From: Pseudorasbora parva | Taxonomy: Eukaryota > Chordata > Actinopteri > Cypriniformes > Gobionidae | DNA length: 64,000 bases | Direction: 5' to 3' | Assembly (NCBI RefSeq): GCF_024679245.1 | Contig: NC_090187.1 | Span: forward strand, 26,511,815 to 26,575,814 | Part shown: positions 23,895 through 37,764 of the stretch, in pieces | Position numbering within the stretch: the first letter of the stretch is position 1 | How the letters are laid out: each line of letters opens with the position of its first letter | Made by a program: the position numbers and the translations under genes | Notes under the pieces: model-generated | What the model was told of the DNA's origin: nothing | The model's input: the letters and a program-made list of their open reading frames with translations, nothing else | Databases searched by the model: none

Positions 23895-23948
<54 letters not shown>
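23895..23948. repeat. (CA)n microsatellite
   Basis: This is a perfect CA tract of about 27 units, directly joined to the right end of module copy 4. Confidence 0.97.
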
Positions 23949-23950
<2 letters not shown>

Positions 23951-24944
23951 GCTACTGATGGGATTGCAGGGTCGTGTATTGTAGCCTATCACAACATAAC
24001 CATTTTTTTAATACACACCTATACATATTTATTAATGCATTAAAGTTCGAAGCGTAACGCCGCTGCCATCTGGAAGGCATGTGTGGCTGCATCACCTGTA
24101 TGATTATGATTTCTATAAACTCACTCCCACACACACCGCTGATGCCGAACCAGTATGTGCTCACACACTATTCAGAAAACCATTCTATGTATTCACACAC
24201 ATTTATGGAGCTAGATGGAGAATGCCTAAAAAAGAGAATGATAGATGAGAAGCGATATGATGAAATGTCACAGGTTGACTCTTCCTATAAACGCGGATCA
24301 CTGGACACAAATGAAAATCTTTATGAATTCAATATTACTCTTTATACTTCTGCATCTGCAGACAATGATCAAATGACATTGTGTTCCTTCTCTATCTCTT
24401 TTTTCATCCTCTCTCTGCTTTTGCATTCAGTGTCAATGCAAACACAGATGCTAAAGTCTGACCTAGACTTTACCTTAACTTGCTGTTTGTGATTTATACC
24501 TCTGCATTTCGCATCCACCACCACACAAGCTCTCCTTTTAACCAAAAATACTAGCATGTATGTGAGAAGCCACCCACACTTTACAAAAACAACCAAATAA
24601 ACCCTTAAAAACCTAAAATAAAGCCACCACAACCTTTTAATATAGTTATCTCATGTTTTCAGTCCTTATGCTGCTGTTTCCAGGCAGAAGGGACATTAAA
24701 ACCCACGTTTTTACCGGCACTCTCTCTCCCTCTCTCATTCTATAGCATTTTTCCCATATCCCCTGGCAACCAGAGCACTTACCCGTGTGCGCATGGGAGA
24801 AAGCAGCCCTTCCATGTCTTCTGCTCATTCCTCAGAATACCCACAATCCTTTCACTCAGCCATCATCGCTCCGGTAAGGTATCCAAAGCGCTCCACTCTC
24901 ACCGAGCAATGAGCACAGCTCTGGGCGCACTCGTGGTCTCACAT
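23949..24944. other. Anonymous non-coding stretch
   Basis: The 137-codon open frame at 24079-24492 shows no domain, signal or family motif and has ordinary AT-rich composition. I treat it as chance. Confidence 0.45.
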
Positions 24945-25005
24945 ACACACACACACACACACACTCTCTTAACGTCAGAGCATCCCCCCACCCCTGCAGG
25001 AAAGC

Positions 25006-25050
<45 letters not shown>
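24945..25050. repeat. Cluster of (CA)n, (CT)n and (GT)n tracts
   Basis: A CA tract (24945-24964) and a CT-GT compound tract (25006-25049) flank a short unique part. Rearranged dinucleotide phases explain the overlapping open frames. Confidence 0.9.
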
Positions 25051-25251
25051 GTGTGCATGGACCGTGGGAGTTTGTACTTGAGAAAAGGTTGCCATGTTGT
25101 GTGTGTGTGATACATTCCACTGTGAGTGAAAGTGAGCTATCATACATCTATACACATATTCAGAAATGTAAGAATACAAAAAATAGAATTATATATTAGA
25201 GCTGTCAAATTAAATAAGGGTGAATCATCACATCTAACATGAGTTTGGGTA

Positions 25252-25876
25252 TACACACACCGGTCAGGCATAACATTATGACCTAATATTGGGTTGGTCC
25301 CCATTTTACTGCCAAAACAGCCTTTGAGGCATAGACTCCACTAGACGCCTTAAAGTGTGCTGTGGTATTTGGCACCAAGATGTTAGCAGCAGATCCTTTA
25401 AGTCCTGTCAGTTGCAAGGTGAGGCCTCGATGGATCAGACTTGTTTGTTTAGCACATTAAACAATGCTCAATGTTTGTTTAGCAAATACAGATGCTCGTC
25501 TGATCAGACTACACTGGCCAGCCTTCACTCCCCACGTGCATCAATGAGTCTTGGCCACCCATGACCCTATCGCCGGTTCACCCCTGTTCCTTCCTTGGAC
25601 CACTTTTGATAGATACTGACCAATGCAGAATGGGAACACACCACAAGAGCTGCAGTTTTGGAGATGGTCTAACCCAGTCGTCTAGCCATCACAATATGGC
25701 ACTTGTCAAAGTCGCTCAAATCCTTCTGCTTGCCCATCTTTCCTGTTTCTAATACATCAACTTTGAGGACAAAATGTTCACTTGAAGCCTAATATATTCA
25801 ACCCAAAAACAGGTGCCGTGATGAAGAGATAATCAGTGTTATTCACTTCACCTTATAATAATGTTATACCTGAATG
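25252..25876 (-). mobile_element. Internally deleted Tc1-like transposon (family B)
   Basis: The left end reads CACCGGTCAGGCATAACATT and the right end, degenerate, AATAATGTTATACCTGAATG; these are inverted ends. On the minus strand the N-terminal transposase region is recognisable from ATGGGCAAGCAGAAGGATTT (complement of about 25719-25738). The central catalytic part is missing, leaving about 625 bp. The same family occurs at 48083-48685 and 50908-51003. Confidence 0.8.
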
Positions 25877-25894
25877 TTTTATATTTATATACAT

Positions 25895-26744
25895 ACTATT
25901 GGGTTGAGATATGGTGACTGTGGGAGCCTTTTTAGTACAGTGAACTCATTGTCATGTTCAATAAACCAATTTGAAATGATTCAAGCTTTGTGACATGGTG
26001 CATTATCCTGCTGGAAGTAGCCATCAGAAAATGGGTACATGTTATGGGTACACGCTTAGTCCGTGTCTTTTAAATGATGCCCAATTGGCACTAAGGGGCC
26101 TAAAGTGCACAAAGAAAACCTCCCCCACACCATTACACCACCACCATCATGCCTTGATACCACTGTGCAGGCGTAATGGTGGTGTAATGGTGGTGGTGTA
26201 ATGGTGTGGGGGATGTTTTCTTGGCACACTTTAGGCTCTCAAATTCTGAATCTACCATCTGAATGTCTCAAAAGAAATCGAGACTCATCAGACCAGGCAA
26301 CATTTTTCCAGTCTTCAACTGTCCAATTTTGGTGAGCTTGTGGAAATTGTAGCCTCTTTTTCCTATTTGTAGTGGAGATGAGTGGTATAATCTCAGACCA
26401 TGGGGGCTTCTGCTGCTGTAGCCCATCCGCCAAAAGGTTGTGCTAGTTGTGACTTTACAGATGCTTTGCTCCATAGCTTGGTTGTAACGAGTGGTTATTT
26501 CAGTCAAAGTTGCTCTTCTATCAGCTTGAATCAGTCGGCCCATTCTCCTCTGACCTCTAGCATCAACAAAGAATTTTCGCCCACAGGACTGCCGCATACT
26601 GGATGTTTTTCCCTTTTCACACCATTCTTTGTAAACCCTAGAAATGGTTGTGCATGAAAATCTCAGTAACTGAGCAGATTGTGAAATACTCAGACCAACA
26701 AGCATGCCACGCTTAAAATTGCTTAAATCACCTTTCTTTCCCAT
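25895..26744 (-). pseudogene. Tc1-like transposase pseudogene (family A)
   Basis: The frame opens at 26744 with MGKKGDLSNFKRGM, followed by the first helix-turn-helix (SISQSAQLLRFSCTTISRVY) and a second DNA-binding region to about residue 110. The frame shifts near 26400; the region ENW/DEW-type WKNVAWSDESRFLLRHSD continues in another frame at 26239-26433. The middle catalytic part is scrambled by the inverted duplication, and the C-terminus is lost at the truncated end. Confidence 0.88.
26099..26235. repeat. Inverted duplication inside the Tc1 relic
   Basis: The left arm 26099-26145 and the right arm 26189-26235 are reverse complements over 47 bp with about 4 mismatches. The right arm carries the opposite orientation to the rest of the transposase, so a small segment was copied in reverse. 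Confidence 0.85.
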
Positions 26745-26799
26745 TCTGACATTCAGTTTGGAGTTCAGGAGATTGTCTTGACCAGGATCACCCCACTAA

Positions 26800-27679
26800 A
26801 GCCGAGTTCACACTGCCCGATTTTAGCCCCGATTTTGACTCGCTGACAGGTTTGCGAAATTGCAGACAAATGCCCGAGATCATAGGCAAATCGGTGCTTG
26901 TGCACGCGAGTGACAATCACGCAGTGTGAATGATCAAAGACGTGATCAGAGAGAATCGCAGACGAGTCGCCGACGCCAGCGAGATATTTGGCATGGTAAA
27001 TATCTGGACCTATCGGCGATTTAAACTCCTGCAGTGTGAACTTGGGTGTGAGTTCTGACTGAAAATTACATCGGTGATGACCAACGGCCAATGAGAGAGT
27101 GAGATACAGGGCAGCGGGAGGTTCAGGGAGGATTTATAGACAGAATATCATTATTTTAATAGATATATATTTACAATTATATCAAACAGAAACAAAGCCC
27201 AAATATCTGCACATCCAGCCCCAGCCGCAGCACATTGCAAAATTAATTATTTACCTCAAACTCTCTTTGCAGAACACAATCCTTGCTCCCTCTGTCTCTC
27301 CAACGATTTCCTCTGCAATATACTTTTTTCTTTTTCTCCACAAATCAGCACACAGACAATTTGGAGCAAACGTTGAGCAGTTTATTATTTTTTATAACAA
27401 TTCCAAGTCTCGCGCGAGAACGCTGGTCTGACGCACGTGTGATCTTGCGTTGTTTACTTGTCACATCGCACGTGTGTTTGGTTGGGAAACGTAGTTTGCG
27501 CACCGGAGAGAAAGAGTTGTCGGCGATTGTTCCTCTTGTACAGTCATGCAGTGTGAACTCTCCTGTCGCCGATCCATTGTGCAGTGTGAACACAGCAGTG
27601 ACTGAATGATAACCCCAGATAGTAATGCAGTGTAAAAAAAGCAGTGACCCAACGAGTTTGAAAATCGTACCGTCTGAAC
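26800..27679. mobile_element. Non-autonomous DNA transposon inserted in the Tc1 relic
   Basis: The 880-bp block interrupts the Tc1 sequence between CCCAC and ATGCATTG. TAA flanks both sides (26797-26799 and 27680-27682). The ends are loosely inverted: GAGTTCACACTGCCCGATTT and AAAATCGTACCGTCTGAAC. Several internal CAGTGTGAAC motifs occur. A TAA duplication fits PIF/Harbinger; superfamily is inference. No transposase is seen; the 110-codon open frame at 27099 is featureless. Confidence 0.75.
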
Positions 27680-27777
27680 TAAATGCATTGAAGCAACTGC
27701 CATGTGATTGGTTGATTAGATAATTTTAATAATGAGAAACTTAACAGGTGTTCCTAATAATCATTTAAGTGAGTGTA

Positions 27778-29589
<1,812 letters not shown>

Positions 29590-29665
29590 TACAAAAAAAG
29601 AAAAAAAGTTATTTTAAAACGATATTACTGTTTTTACTTTTGCAGCCTTGGTGAGAATAAGAGAC
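29590..29665 (-). repeat. Fragment of the GCTGCATTTATTTGATC dispersed repeat
   Basis: TTACTGTTTTTACTTTTGCA followed by GCCTTGGTGAGAATAAGAGA is the reverse complement of the left end of the 9085-9420 family. Confidence 0.6.
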
Positions 29666-29705
29666 TTCTTTCAAAAACATACATAAAAGTTTTCCTGATA
29701 TAGAC

Positions 29706-30122
<417 letters not shown>

Positions 30123-30520
30123 AACGTTTGGTTCACTCACTATCTTTGTGGGGACTCTCCATAGACCCAATGGTTTTTATACTGTACAAACTGTACATTC
30201 TATCCCCTTACACACCGGACACACCGGTCTCGTCTCGCGGCCAAGAGACGGGAGCATAAAAGGAGGAGCGAAGGCAGCGAAGGACGAGAGAGGACCAGGC
30301 CTGGATTTATGTTATGTTTTGTTTACGTTTTATTATGTGTGTGTGGGCAGTCATCCGTGAGGGGCTGCCCGCGGTTTTACTTTAGTTTAGTTTATTTATT
30401 TTTACATTAAAAAGTTTGTTGAACGTTCGCCGGTTCCCGTCTCCTTCCTTCCAGCTAAGAACTTCGTTACAGGGGCATTTGGTCGCCACAATGTAATAAA
30501 AACAAGGACACACACACACA
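30123..30520 (+). mobile_element. CA-associated repeat module, copy 6, split by an LTR-like block
   Basis: The first part (30123-30212) runs to CTATCCCCTTACA. After the LTR-like block the module resumes at 30472 with TTTGGTCGCCACAATGTAAT and ends at a CA tract. The two halves are non-contiguous parts of one module. Confidence 0.65.
30213..30471 (+). repeat. Solo LTR-like block
   Basis: The block has a TATA-like CATAAAAGGAG at 30254-30264, then an ATTAAA near 30406, and ends AAGAACTTCGTTACA, similar to the terminal GTTACA of many gypsy LTRs. It interrupts the module. No internal retroelement region adjoins. The 5' terminus is not a clear TG and no target duplication was found, so it may be truncated. 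Confidence 0.5.
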
Positions 30521-30532
30521 CAGCAAAAAAAG

Positions 30533-30657
30533 GTAATAAAAGCAAAACAGTTCATTATGCGAGATGCATAAAAACATGGTTAAATATTATATTGCATTGC
30601 ATTTCTGTAAATTGATCCTCATAAATATTACACACAGCACCTTTAAACCCCTTTACT
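30533..30657 (-). mobile_element. Truncated copy of the TTAA-end element at 1260-1653
   Basis: In reverse it reads TTAAAGGTGCTGTGTGTAAT, then GCAATGCAATATAATA, then CATAATGAACTGTTTTG, matching the left 120 bp of the element at 1260 in order. The rest is missing. Confidence 0.7.
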
Positions 30658-31387
30658 TACAGGGTCTGATTAGCATTCTCCCAAATTGATATATATTTTT
30701 ATTGTATATTTGGCAAGCGTTTACCTTGGACCCAGCATTCACATAGACACTCACAAATAGGGTTGTGACAGATGACATATATTTGCCTAAAACAGACCAA
30801 GCCCCCAATGAAAGACAAAAAAGATTAGCCATTACATCATCAGTGGTTGACATGGCGATAGAAGGTTTAACATTGTGTCTCTGGGTAAATATTGACTCTG
30901 ATATCCAGACAGATCCAAGCTGGAGAACACAGAGGAGTATAATTTTCTCTAAGTACATCTGCTGAAGGCTTTCATTAGGATCTATAGAGTGTTAGGATCC
31001 TGCTAATGGGCTCTTCGCTCCTGGAAACAACAGAGAAACAGGCTTCACAGTGGGGCAGATCTGGACTAATGGGTGTAATCATCAATTAGTCGCCATTAAC
31101 ATAACAAGCTAAAATGAACCAATTAAGAATTCATCAGGCCAATCGCTTTTAAGAGTGGTTCCATCTCGGCTAAAGGTTTTGACAGGAATTCACTTCTTAT
31201 TAATTCATTGCTGGTTTAGGTTTTTTTGCAGGTGGATAAAATGTAATTAATTTGCTCCTGCTGAGAGAGTTTTCCTACAAAAACCGAAAGGCTATTAAGA
31301 ACTGGAAACATGTACATGTTTTAAAAGTAGAAACATTACCATTAAAGACAATGTTTACACAATGTATTTTAGTATTATTTAAATAGT
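30658..31387. other. Low-repeat stretch with a candidate conserved element at 30960-31270
   Basis: The part 30960-31270 is AT-rich and repeat-free, with several homeodomain-type cores (ATCAATTAGTCG, CCAATTAAGAATTC, GTAATTAATTTG). It looks like a vertebrate regulatory conserved element. Conservation is untested. Confidence 0.35.
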
Positions 31388-31906
31388 TTTAAAGGTGAAC
31401 TTTGTAATACTTTTTCAGTAAAATATGCAAAAACCAAAAGGCCAGTGTTATATATTTAGGTCAGTTGAATATACATTATTCCAAATGTTTCCAACTATTT
31501 GTAAATCGTGAGAAAATTGCAATTTTAACCAAGGAATTGGTACGTGTTAGGGAGCCGCCTGTTAAATGTGTAATATCAGCGTTACCCTCGGTTTCTTGTT
31601 TTATTTGGCAGGAACGCTGTACTCTCACTGTAGTGTGTGTAACAAGTGTCATAGCTGCGTTACCTCATACTCACGACCGAAAAGCAGAAATGGCACAGGC
31701 GACTGTGGCATAATAAATGTCCCGTTGCTCATGAGGCGTGTGTTGCGTTCATCTTATTAACAATCACTCCAACGGCCCTGTTCAGCTCCACAACACTCAG
31801 TCCTGCTCTTCTTCATACTACAGTAACGTTAATAATCGCATCCATGAACATTTTCAACTTTTCCACCGGCAGATGGGATTCTGCGCTCAAACTTGGTGTC
31901 ATCAAA
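31388..31906 (+). mobile_element. Left part of a DNA transposon (TAAAGGTGAACTTTGTAATA)
   Basis: It begins TTTAAAGGTGAACTTTGTAA, a terminus I recognise from cyprinid interspersed elements. The right end is not found, and the sequence runs into the next element at 31907. No transposase is encoded. Confidence 0.45.
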
Positions 31907-33089
31907 CTTAAGGCTTGTTTATACTTTCGCCTGGCTCCGCTGCGCGAGCCTCCGCTGACTGCGCGTGCTCCTCCCCAAACGGACGAAGCGTTTATACTTG
32001 ACGCGCATGCCGCTGTGCTATTCATTGAAACGACAGAGGGCAACTCAGAGTAATTGTTCTATTAACCAACAGGAAAAAGCGTTGAGAAGAAGTGGGCTAA
32101 TGTACACAGGTTATGATGATGATATTTATTTTAGTTCATTTCACCAAAAACCACACTACGAAAGAATTGTGTAAAACTCAGTAAACCTTTGCTTGATATT
32201 ATTACTTGTGACATGAGAACAAAATATGCACTAAATTAACGATCTCTTAAATATTTCCTAACTTTACTAAACTTTAGTGTCGTGATTTATTTATTGATTT
32301 GATTTAACATGGATCTTTATTTAAAATGGCTTATTTCTGCTTTTGTAGGCTCATTTAGTAAATATAAGCACCTAATTTGTATGTGCAAACTGGGTGCCGG
32401 TGTGATGAGACGTCATGCTCGGCTAGATTCGCCGAGAACTCGTTCATCTTCGGATGCGGAGCTGCGCGCAGAGTTACAAAAAATGCGCTGCACACCGGTG
32501 TCATGAAAAATCCTGTCCCCCTGTGAAATCGTGTCCGCAAGGACCCCAAGAGCGATTCTATTGGCTGAAAGAAATTTTAATAGGTAATCTGTTCAGAGCC
32601 TGATTACAATTCTTACACAATCGCGTTTTGATTTTTGCTGTTTAAATTGTGTTAAAATAGTCTTTAATGTCTTACAAAGCATATGTTTCATATATTAGTA
32701 GTATATAACTGAAGCTATAAGTGCTTATATAAGTATATAATTCAGAACATGTTTTTGCTCCCATTATAGCAATCAATTAAATATTTTAAATAAATGTTTT
32801 GCGTGTGTACTTATTATGGCAATGAATTCATAGTTTATTAGTTTATTATTTAGTTATTTTTAAACAATGAATTGTCCAGAACCATGTATAACAACTTTTG
32901 ATCAGGCATTTAAAACCGCTACCAGCGGACACGATTTCACAGGGGGACAGGATTTGTCATGACACCGGCAGGCGAAATGGGGTCTTGCGGACCCAACACG
33001 CACGACCACCCCCTCCGCGTCTACGTCATTTTTGCCACGCGCACCCTCACGCTCATGCGGACGCGTCGAGTATAAACAAAGCTTAAGCC
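31907..33089. mobile_element. Inverted-end DNA element with a second inverted-repeat element inside
   Basis: The left end is CTTAAGGCTTGTTTATACTT. The right end reads GAGTATAAACAAAGCTTAAG, an inverted match of about 20 bp, with TTAA at both borders. The interior is GC- and CpG-richer than its surroundings. A second pair of inverted ends lies inside at 32497-32970. No transposase frame is seen. Confidence 0.7.
32497..32970. mobile_element. Inner inverted-repeat element
   Basis: The left arm CCGGTGTCATGAAAAATCCT with CCCCCTGTGAAATCGTGTCC (about 32496-32538) is complementary to the right arm GGACACGATTTCACAGGGGG with ACAGGATTTGTCATGACACC (about 32927-32966). The arms are about 42 bp with few mismatches, and the AT-rich core is about 390 bp. 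Confidence 0.75.
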
Positions 33090-33652
33090 CTTGTTTTGAA
33101 TTGCTCAATCGATCAGTTAGCAGCACAAATGTTTTTAATAGTTTTAGAAAATGATACTTAGCTCAATTAAGTACCATAGTATTACTCATGATTTTTGGAA
33201 ATGGTACCTTTAAAAAGCATGTAAATAACATAAACATTACCATGGTACTGTCTTTTGTTACTTCATGCTAAGAGTTAAAAGACACAATCCCAGGAGCACA
33301 AACAGCAGAATCTACATCAGCAACTCAGTCGCCATGGTAACCAGAGAAAACAATGAGCTGTGGCAGAATCGATGCATTAAAGTGACGATCAATGACGAGC
33401 ACCCAACAGAAGACCTGTCATATTATCTCTCACCATTCACCAACCCTAAGGGCTTCATATGGGTGTGGGTGTGGGTGTTAATGATGACTGCACTGAATTA
33501 ACAGTTTCCTGTTCTAATACGTGTGGGTATTGTGGAAGCCACATGTATGAACTAATAAATCAATCTGAAGTTCATAATTAAAATCTTGCACAACTTCGTT
33601 CATTCACTTGTATCCCCGATGGCTGAGTAAACACACAATAGAGAAACAGTTT
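33090..33652. other. Anonymous stretch
   Basis: GTGGGTGTGGGTGTG units lie at 33460-33480. No gene is recognised. Confidence 0.5.

Positions 33653-33742
<90 letters not shown>
33653..33742. repeat. (CT)n microsatellite, 90 bp
   Basis: This is a perfect CT tract of about 45 units. Confidence 0.98.
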
Positions 33743-33747
<5 letters not shown>

Positions 33748-36317
33748 AATCTGAACATAGGGGCGAATCTAGAGTTGTTTCTCAATGTACGTTCATCAGC
33801 AATCTTTTGCCCTTGTGTTTTCGTACAACGCCATCATCAACCATAGAAGTTCAATTCCAATTAGAGCTGCACGATTAATTATTAAAAGAACACAATCTCG
33901 ATTTAAACACCCACACAATCTCATTCCTAAATAACAACGATTCGCCTGTTAAACCTTTACAAAATCACACCGAAACATTCAGATCTGCGCTGCCTCTGAG
34001 AAAGAGAGATCAGCTGTCATGTGTAAGTAAAAAACGGCTTCACAAAAATTTTTTTTAACCACACAGTATTAGCATTTCTGTCTTATAATAATCAATATTA
34101 TCACAGAAGTACTGGGATAAAAGTTTATAGTTCGGATATAAACACTGATGTCTACGGTAGTGATCAAAATTTGAGTAAATTACCTTTTGAAAGTAACTTC
34201 AAGCTTCAAATTGTAACCTATTGATAAAATTGTTACACCAGTCGTTTGCGACAACTGATTTATTCAAAGATTTATTTGTCAATGGCTCATTCATTCAAAC
34301 TCATTAAATAATTAATCAAATTAAACATTTTAAATAGAGATTTTGTCAGAACATGTTTTTCGTTGTTCAGAATCGGGGATAATCATGATCTCGAAAAACA
34401 AAACTAAACGTGATTCTAAATTTATCCAAGATCGCGTAGCTCATTTCCATTGCTTAAAAATGCAAGTAGCATTCAGAGGACACATTTACCCTTCAATTAT
34501 AAACAATATAACAAAAAAAAGTTTTCCCATTCATTTTTTGTAGACATTGTATAGGGTCGCTAACGAAGCGAGGCACGCAAGTGTGTACGTATATTATTTT
34601 CTGTACAACAATAATGATATTTATAATGATGAAATAAGTGCAATTCACCTTTATTCCATAAGGTGGCAATGGCTGAAACACAATGAAAAAGTGACGTTTC
34701 ACTCATAGTTACCGCAGACGGAAAACGAAACAATAATCTGCAAAACATAAAAATGTCTCATTGATTTACTGCAGATCGAGAACTGAACGCAATCAAATAT
34801 TACCGTCACTGTCACTTGATGGTGGATCTGATAAAGAAGCTGTCAGCGATCAAAATATTGATTTTGAAGATGTTGAAAATGATAGTTTTGAGAATATGTT
34901 TGAGATTGTGAATATGAGCCAGATGCTGAATGTGCTGGGAAATACAGTGATGATGGTATAAAACATCTGCTCAAACTGAAACCTTCCAAGCTCCAAAAGG
35001 AAACAAAATATGATTTATTTTATTCTTCTGTAATTGTTACTCTAATATTAGGAGTTTTATATATTTTCTGCGGCAGGTAGAGATCTATTCGTGTTAGATA
35101 TAGGTTGGGGAAATTCTGATGAGAGATAGAGATCGAGCATGTCCAAAAGTTGTGTGCAAGGCAACATTGCAGCTCTATGCCCGAGTTCACTGCTCACTAT
35201 TGTAATGATAAATACAAATTGAAAGTAAGTAAGAGAAGGATCCACTGCAATGCTCTGGAGTGAACGCCATGTCAATGACAGCGTGTATGTGTTTTTGTTA
35301 CATTTCATTTTTTTGTTTTTTGTTTTTACAAATGTATGCTACATTTGCTAAATTTATGCTGCAATACCCTTTCAAGCAATATCACAGTGTTTTACTGCAG
35401 GCCATGCTTTCATATATCATTAAAGGTGATAAAAAGATATGGTAAAGCAGGTCCTACATGCTGTGCTGTGCTCTCTCTTTCTCTCCCTGTGTGTGCGGAG
35501 ACCCTGCAAACACTGAAGTATGAAGTCACTTGCTCTGCAGTCTCCTAGCAACTGTCGTCAGGGGCAACCCCTGCCTAGCTTTCCAGACGGCAAGCAGTGA
35601 TGGCTGCATCTGCGCTGCTTCTTTGCTTCGCTCCCTGTTTTTTTTAGGTGGGGGTGGGAGACAGCAGGAAACAAGCGGGAAGCAGGACAGCGAGGTCTGT
35701 CCGTCATCTCTGATCTCCGTCTCTCTCCCGCCTCCAGTGCCAGGGCAAACACACACACACACGCACAAACAAAAGAAGGACAGCCAGCCAGTGTCTGCTC
35801 TGTGTGTTGTTCATTCATTGGGCTAATGGCAAAACATTATTTTTCAGGCTGTTCTTTCCCTTTCAAAGGCTCACAATCCATCTTTGCTGCATGCAGATCA
35901 CTATATTCACAAGAATATTAGATGAAGCCTTTTTTACGCAAATTGTACGCAAAATAAGTGCTCTTAATCGGTGGGTTGCTACCAAAAAAAAAGGAGCTGG
36001 TTTACAAAAAACAGCTGAATGCAAATAATACAATTTGAATATTTAATTGTGCATAGTTAGGACGGTAAACAAATATTCATTTACTTTTTTTCCAAATGAA
36101 TCTAGAATAAAGTTGGATAGATTCTGTATTTACAAAATTGTCAATTTTCCTATTCAGTTTTTGTCATGTCAATAATGTAGCATATAATTTGGGCTTTTGC
36201 ACCTTATGATAATATTAATACAATTTATTTTAAGAACATCTGTTTACTTTTTGGACAATATTGGAATAGTACAACTTCAGTAATGTGTCCAATGTAAAAT
36301 CCGTGCCCTGAAGCAAA
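33743..36317. other. Anonymous AT-rich stretch, possible hAT terminus at 33861-33960
   Basis: TTAGAGCTGCACGATTAATT at 33861 resembles the terminus of hAT-type elements, and ATCATGATCTCGAAAAACAA lies near 34382, but no matching right end was found. The 98-codon frame at 35530 is featureless. No gene is recognised in the 2.6 kb. Confidence 0.35.
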
Positions 36318-36945
36318 ATCATTAAAAGAGTTAGTTTACCCAAAAATGAAATTTAATATATGTAAGAAATGTAAGACCTCCGTTCATCTTCGGAACACAG
36401 TTTAAGATATTTTATATTTAGTCCAAGAGCGTATTCAAGTGTAGGCACACTATACTGTCCATGTCCAGAAAGGGAATAAAAACATCATCAGAGTAGTCTA
36501 TATGTGACATCAGTTAGTCAATTAGAATCTCTTGAAGCATCGAAAATACATTTTGGTCCAAAAATAACTAAAACTACGACTTTATTCAGCATTGTCTTCT
36601 CTTCCGTGTTTGTTTTCAAACCTCAAATAAAGATTCAAAAGGTCATGAATCAGCATATTGATTCATGAATTGGATCGAGTGTCAAACTGCCAAACTGCTG
36701 AAATCACATGATATTGGTGATCCGAATCATGAGTCAATCCGCTGTTCTTTCAATCTGTTTGAATCTTTATTTGAGGTTTGAAAACAAATGCGGAAGAGAA
36801 GACACTTAGATACGCTCTCGAACTAAAATATAAAATATCTTAAACTGTGTTCTGAAGATGAACGGAGGTCTAACAGGTGTGGATCAACATTAGGGTGAGT
36901 CATTAATGACATCAATTTATTTTTTGGGTGAACTAACCCTTTAAG
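36318..36945. mobile_element. Foldback-type non-autonomous DNA element
   Basis: The left end AGAGTTAGTTTACCCAAAAA and right end TTTTTGGGTGAACTAACCCT are inverted. Inner parts are inverted too: CCTCCGTTCATCTTCGGAAC at about 36380 against TTCTGAAGATGAACGGAGGT at about 36850, and CTCAAATAAAGATTCAAA against TTTGAATCTTTATTTGAG. The element is about 628 bp without coding capacity. It shares its core with the one at 60056-60790. Confidence 0.8.
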
Positions 36946-37160
36946 AACTACAAGAACAAACCTTAAATCGCGTGACACCAGATTTCCACCTCCTGTACTT
37001 TGCATGAATGAGAAGATTGTCATATTGTATCTTCTCATCTGAGTTACCAGAGGATTTAATTAATAAAAATGATTACCTCCCATAATTGAGATTACTGTTA
37101 TCCCAGAGCAATACATTACAGGAGATAAAAGAGGAAATAAAGAAATATCACGACCGATTA
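36946..37160. other. Anonymous stretch
   Basis: Nothing is recognised. Confidence 0.5.
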
Positions 37161-37370
<210 letters not shown>

Positions 37371-37681
37371 AATGGCCTGTTCTGTGAATGAAAACTCACG
37401 CATAATAAATATGAAATATGTGTCTGTGACTGAGCTCAAAAGCCAGACCAAACTCATCATTTTTATGGAGCCATTTCTTGTCCTTTGGAAGAGAGATCTG
37501 TTGCCATAATTTAAAGCAGTAACACCTTCCTTCACATCTGCACTGCCATCGTAAGTCAGTCCAGCATTACGATGTCATTTAGCACTGCACTGGTCACACA
37601 AGCGTCTCAGGCCTGGAGATGGCATTACAGCATACTGACAAGAAATTTATACACACTCTTAGACAACTCCCTGGAGATCAT

Positions 37682-37683
<2 letters not shown>
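37371..37683. other. Anonymous stretch
   Basis: No gene or repeat is recognised. Confidence 0.5.

Positions 37684-37762
<79 letters not shown>
37684..37762. repeat. (GT)n microsatellite
   Basis: This is a perfect GT tract of about 39 units. Confidence 0.98.

Positions 37763-37764
<2 letters not shown>

Larger units (their letters stand above)
25893..27777 (-). mobile_element. Tc1-like transposon, family A, truncated and carrying an insertion
   Basis: The right end matches the family A terminus, ending in GTGAGTGTA with TA at 27776-27777. The left end is cut near 25893, inside the 3' coding part. The element is interrupted by the 880-bp insertion at 26800-27679 and has an internal inverted duplication at 26099-26235. 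Confidence 0.88.

Noticed and set aside
24079..24492. 137-codon open frame as a host gene
   Set aside because: It shows no domain, no splice context and no low-entropy conserved motif. A frame of this length is expected by chance in 64 kb of AT-rich DNA.
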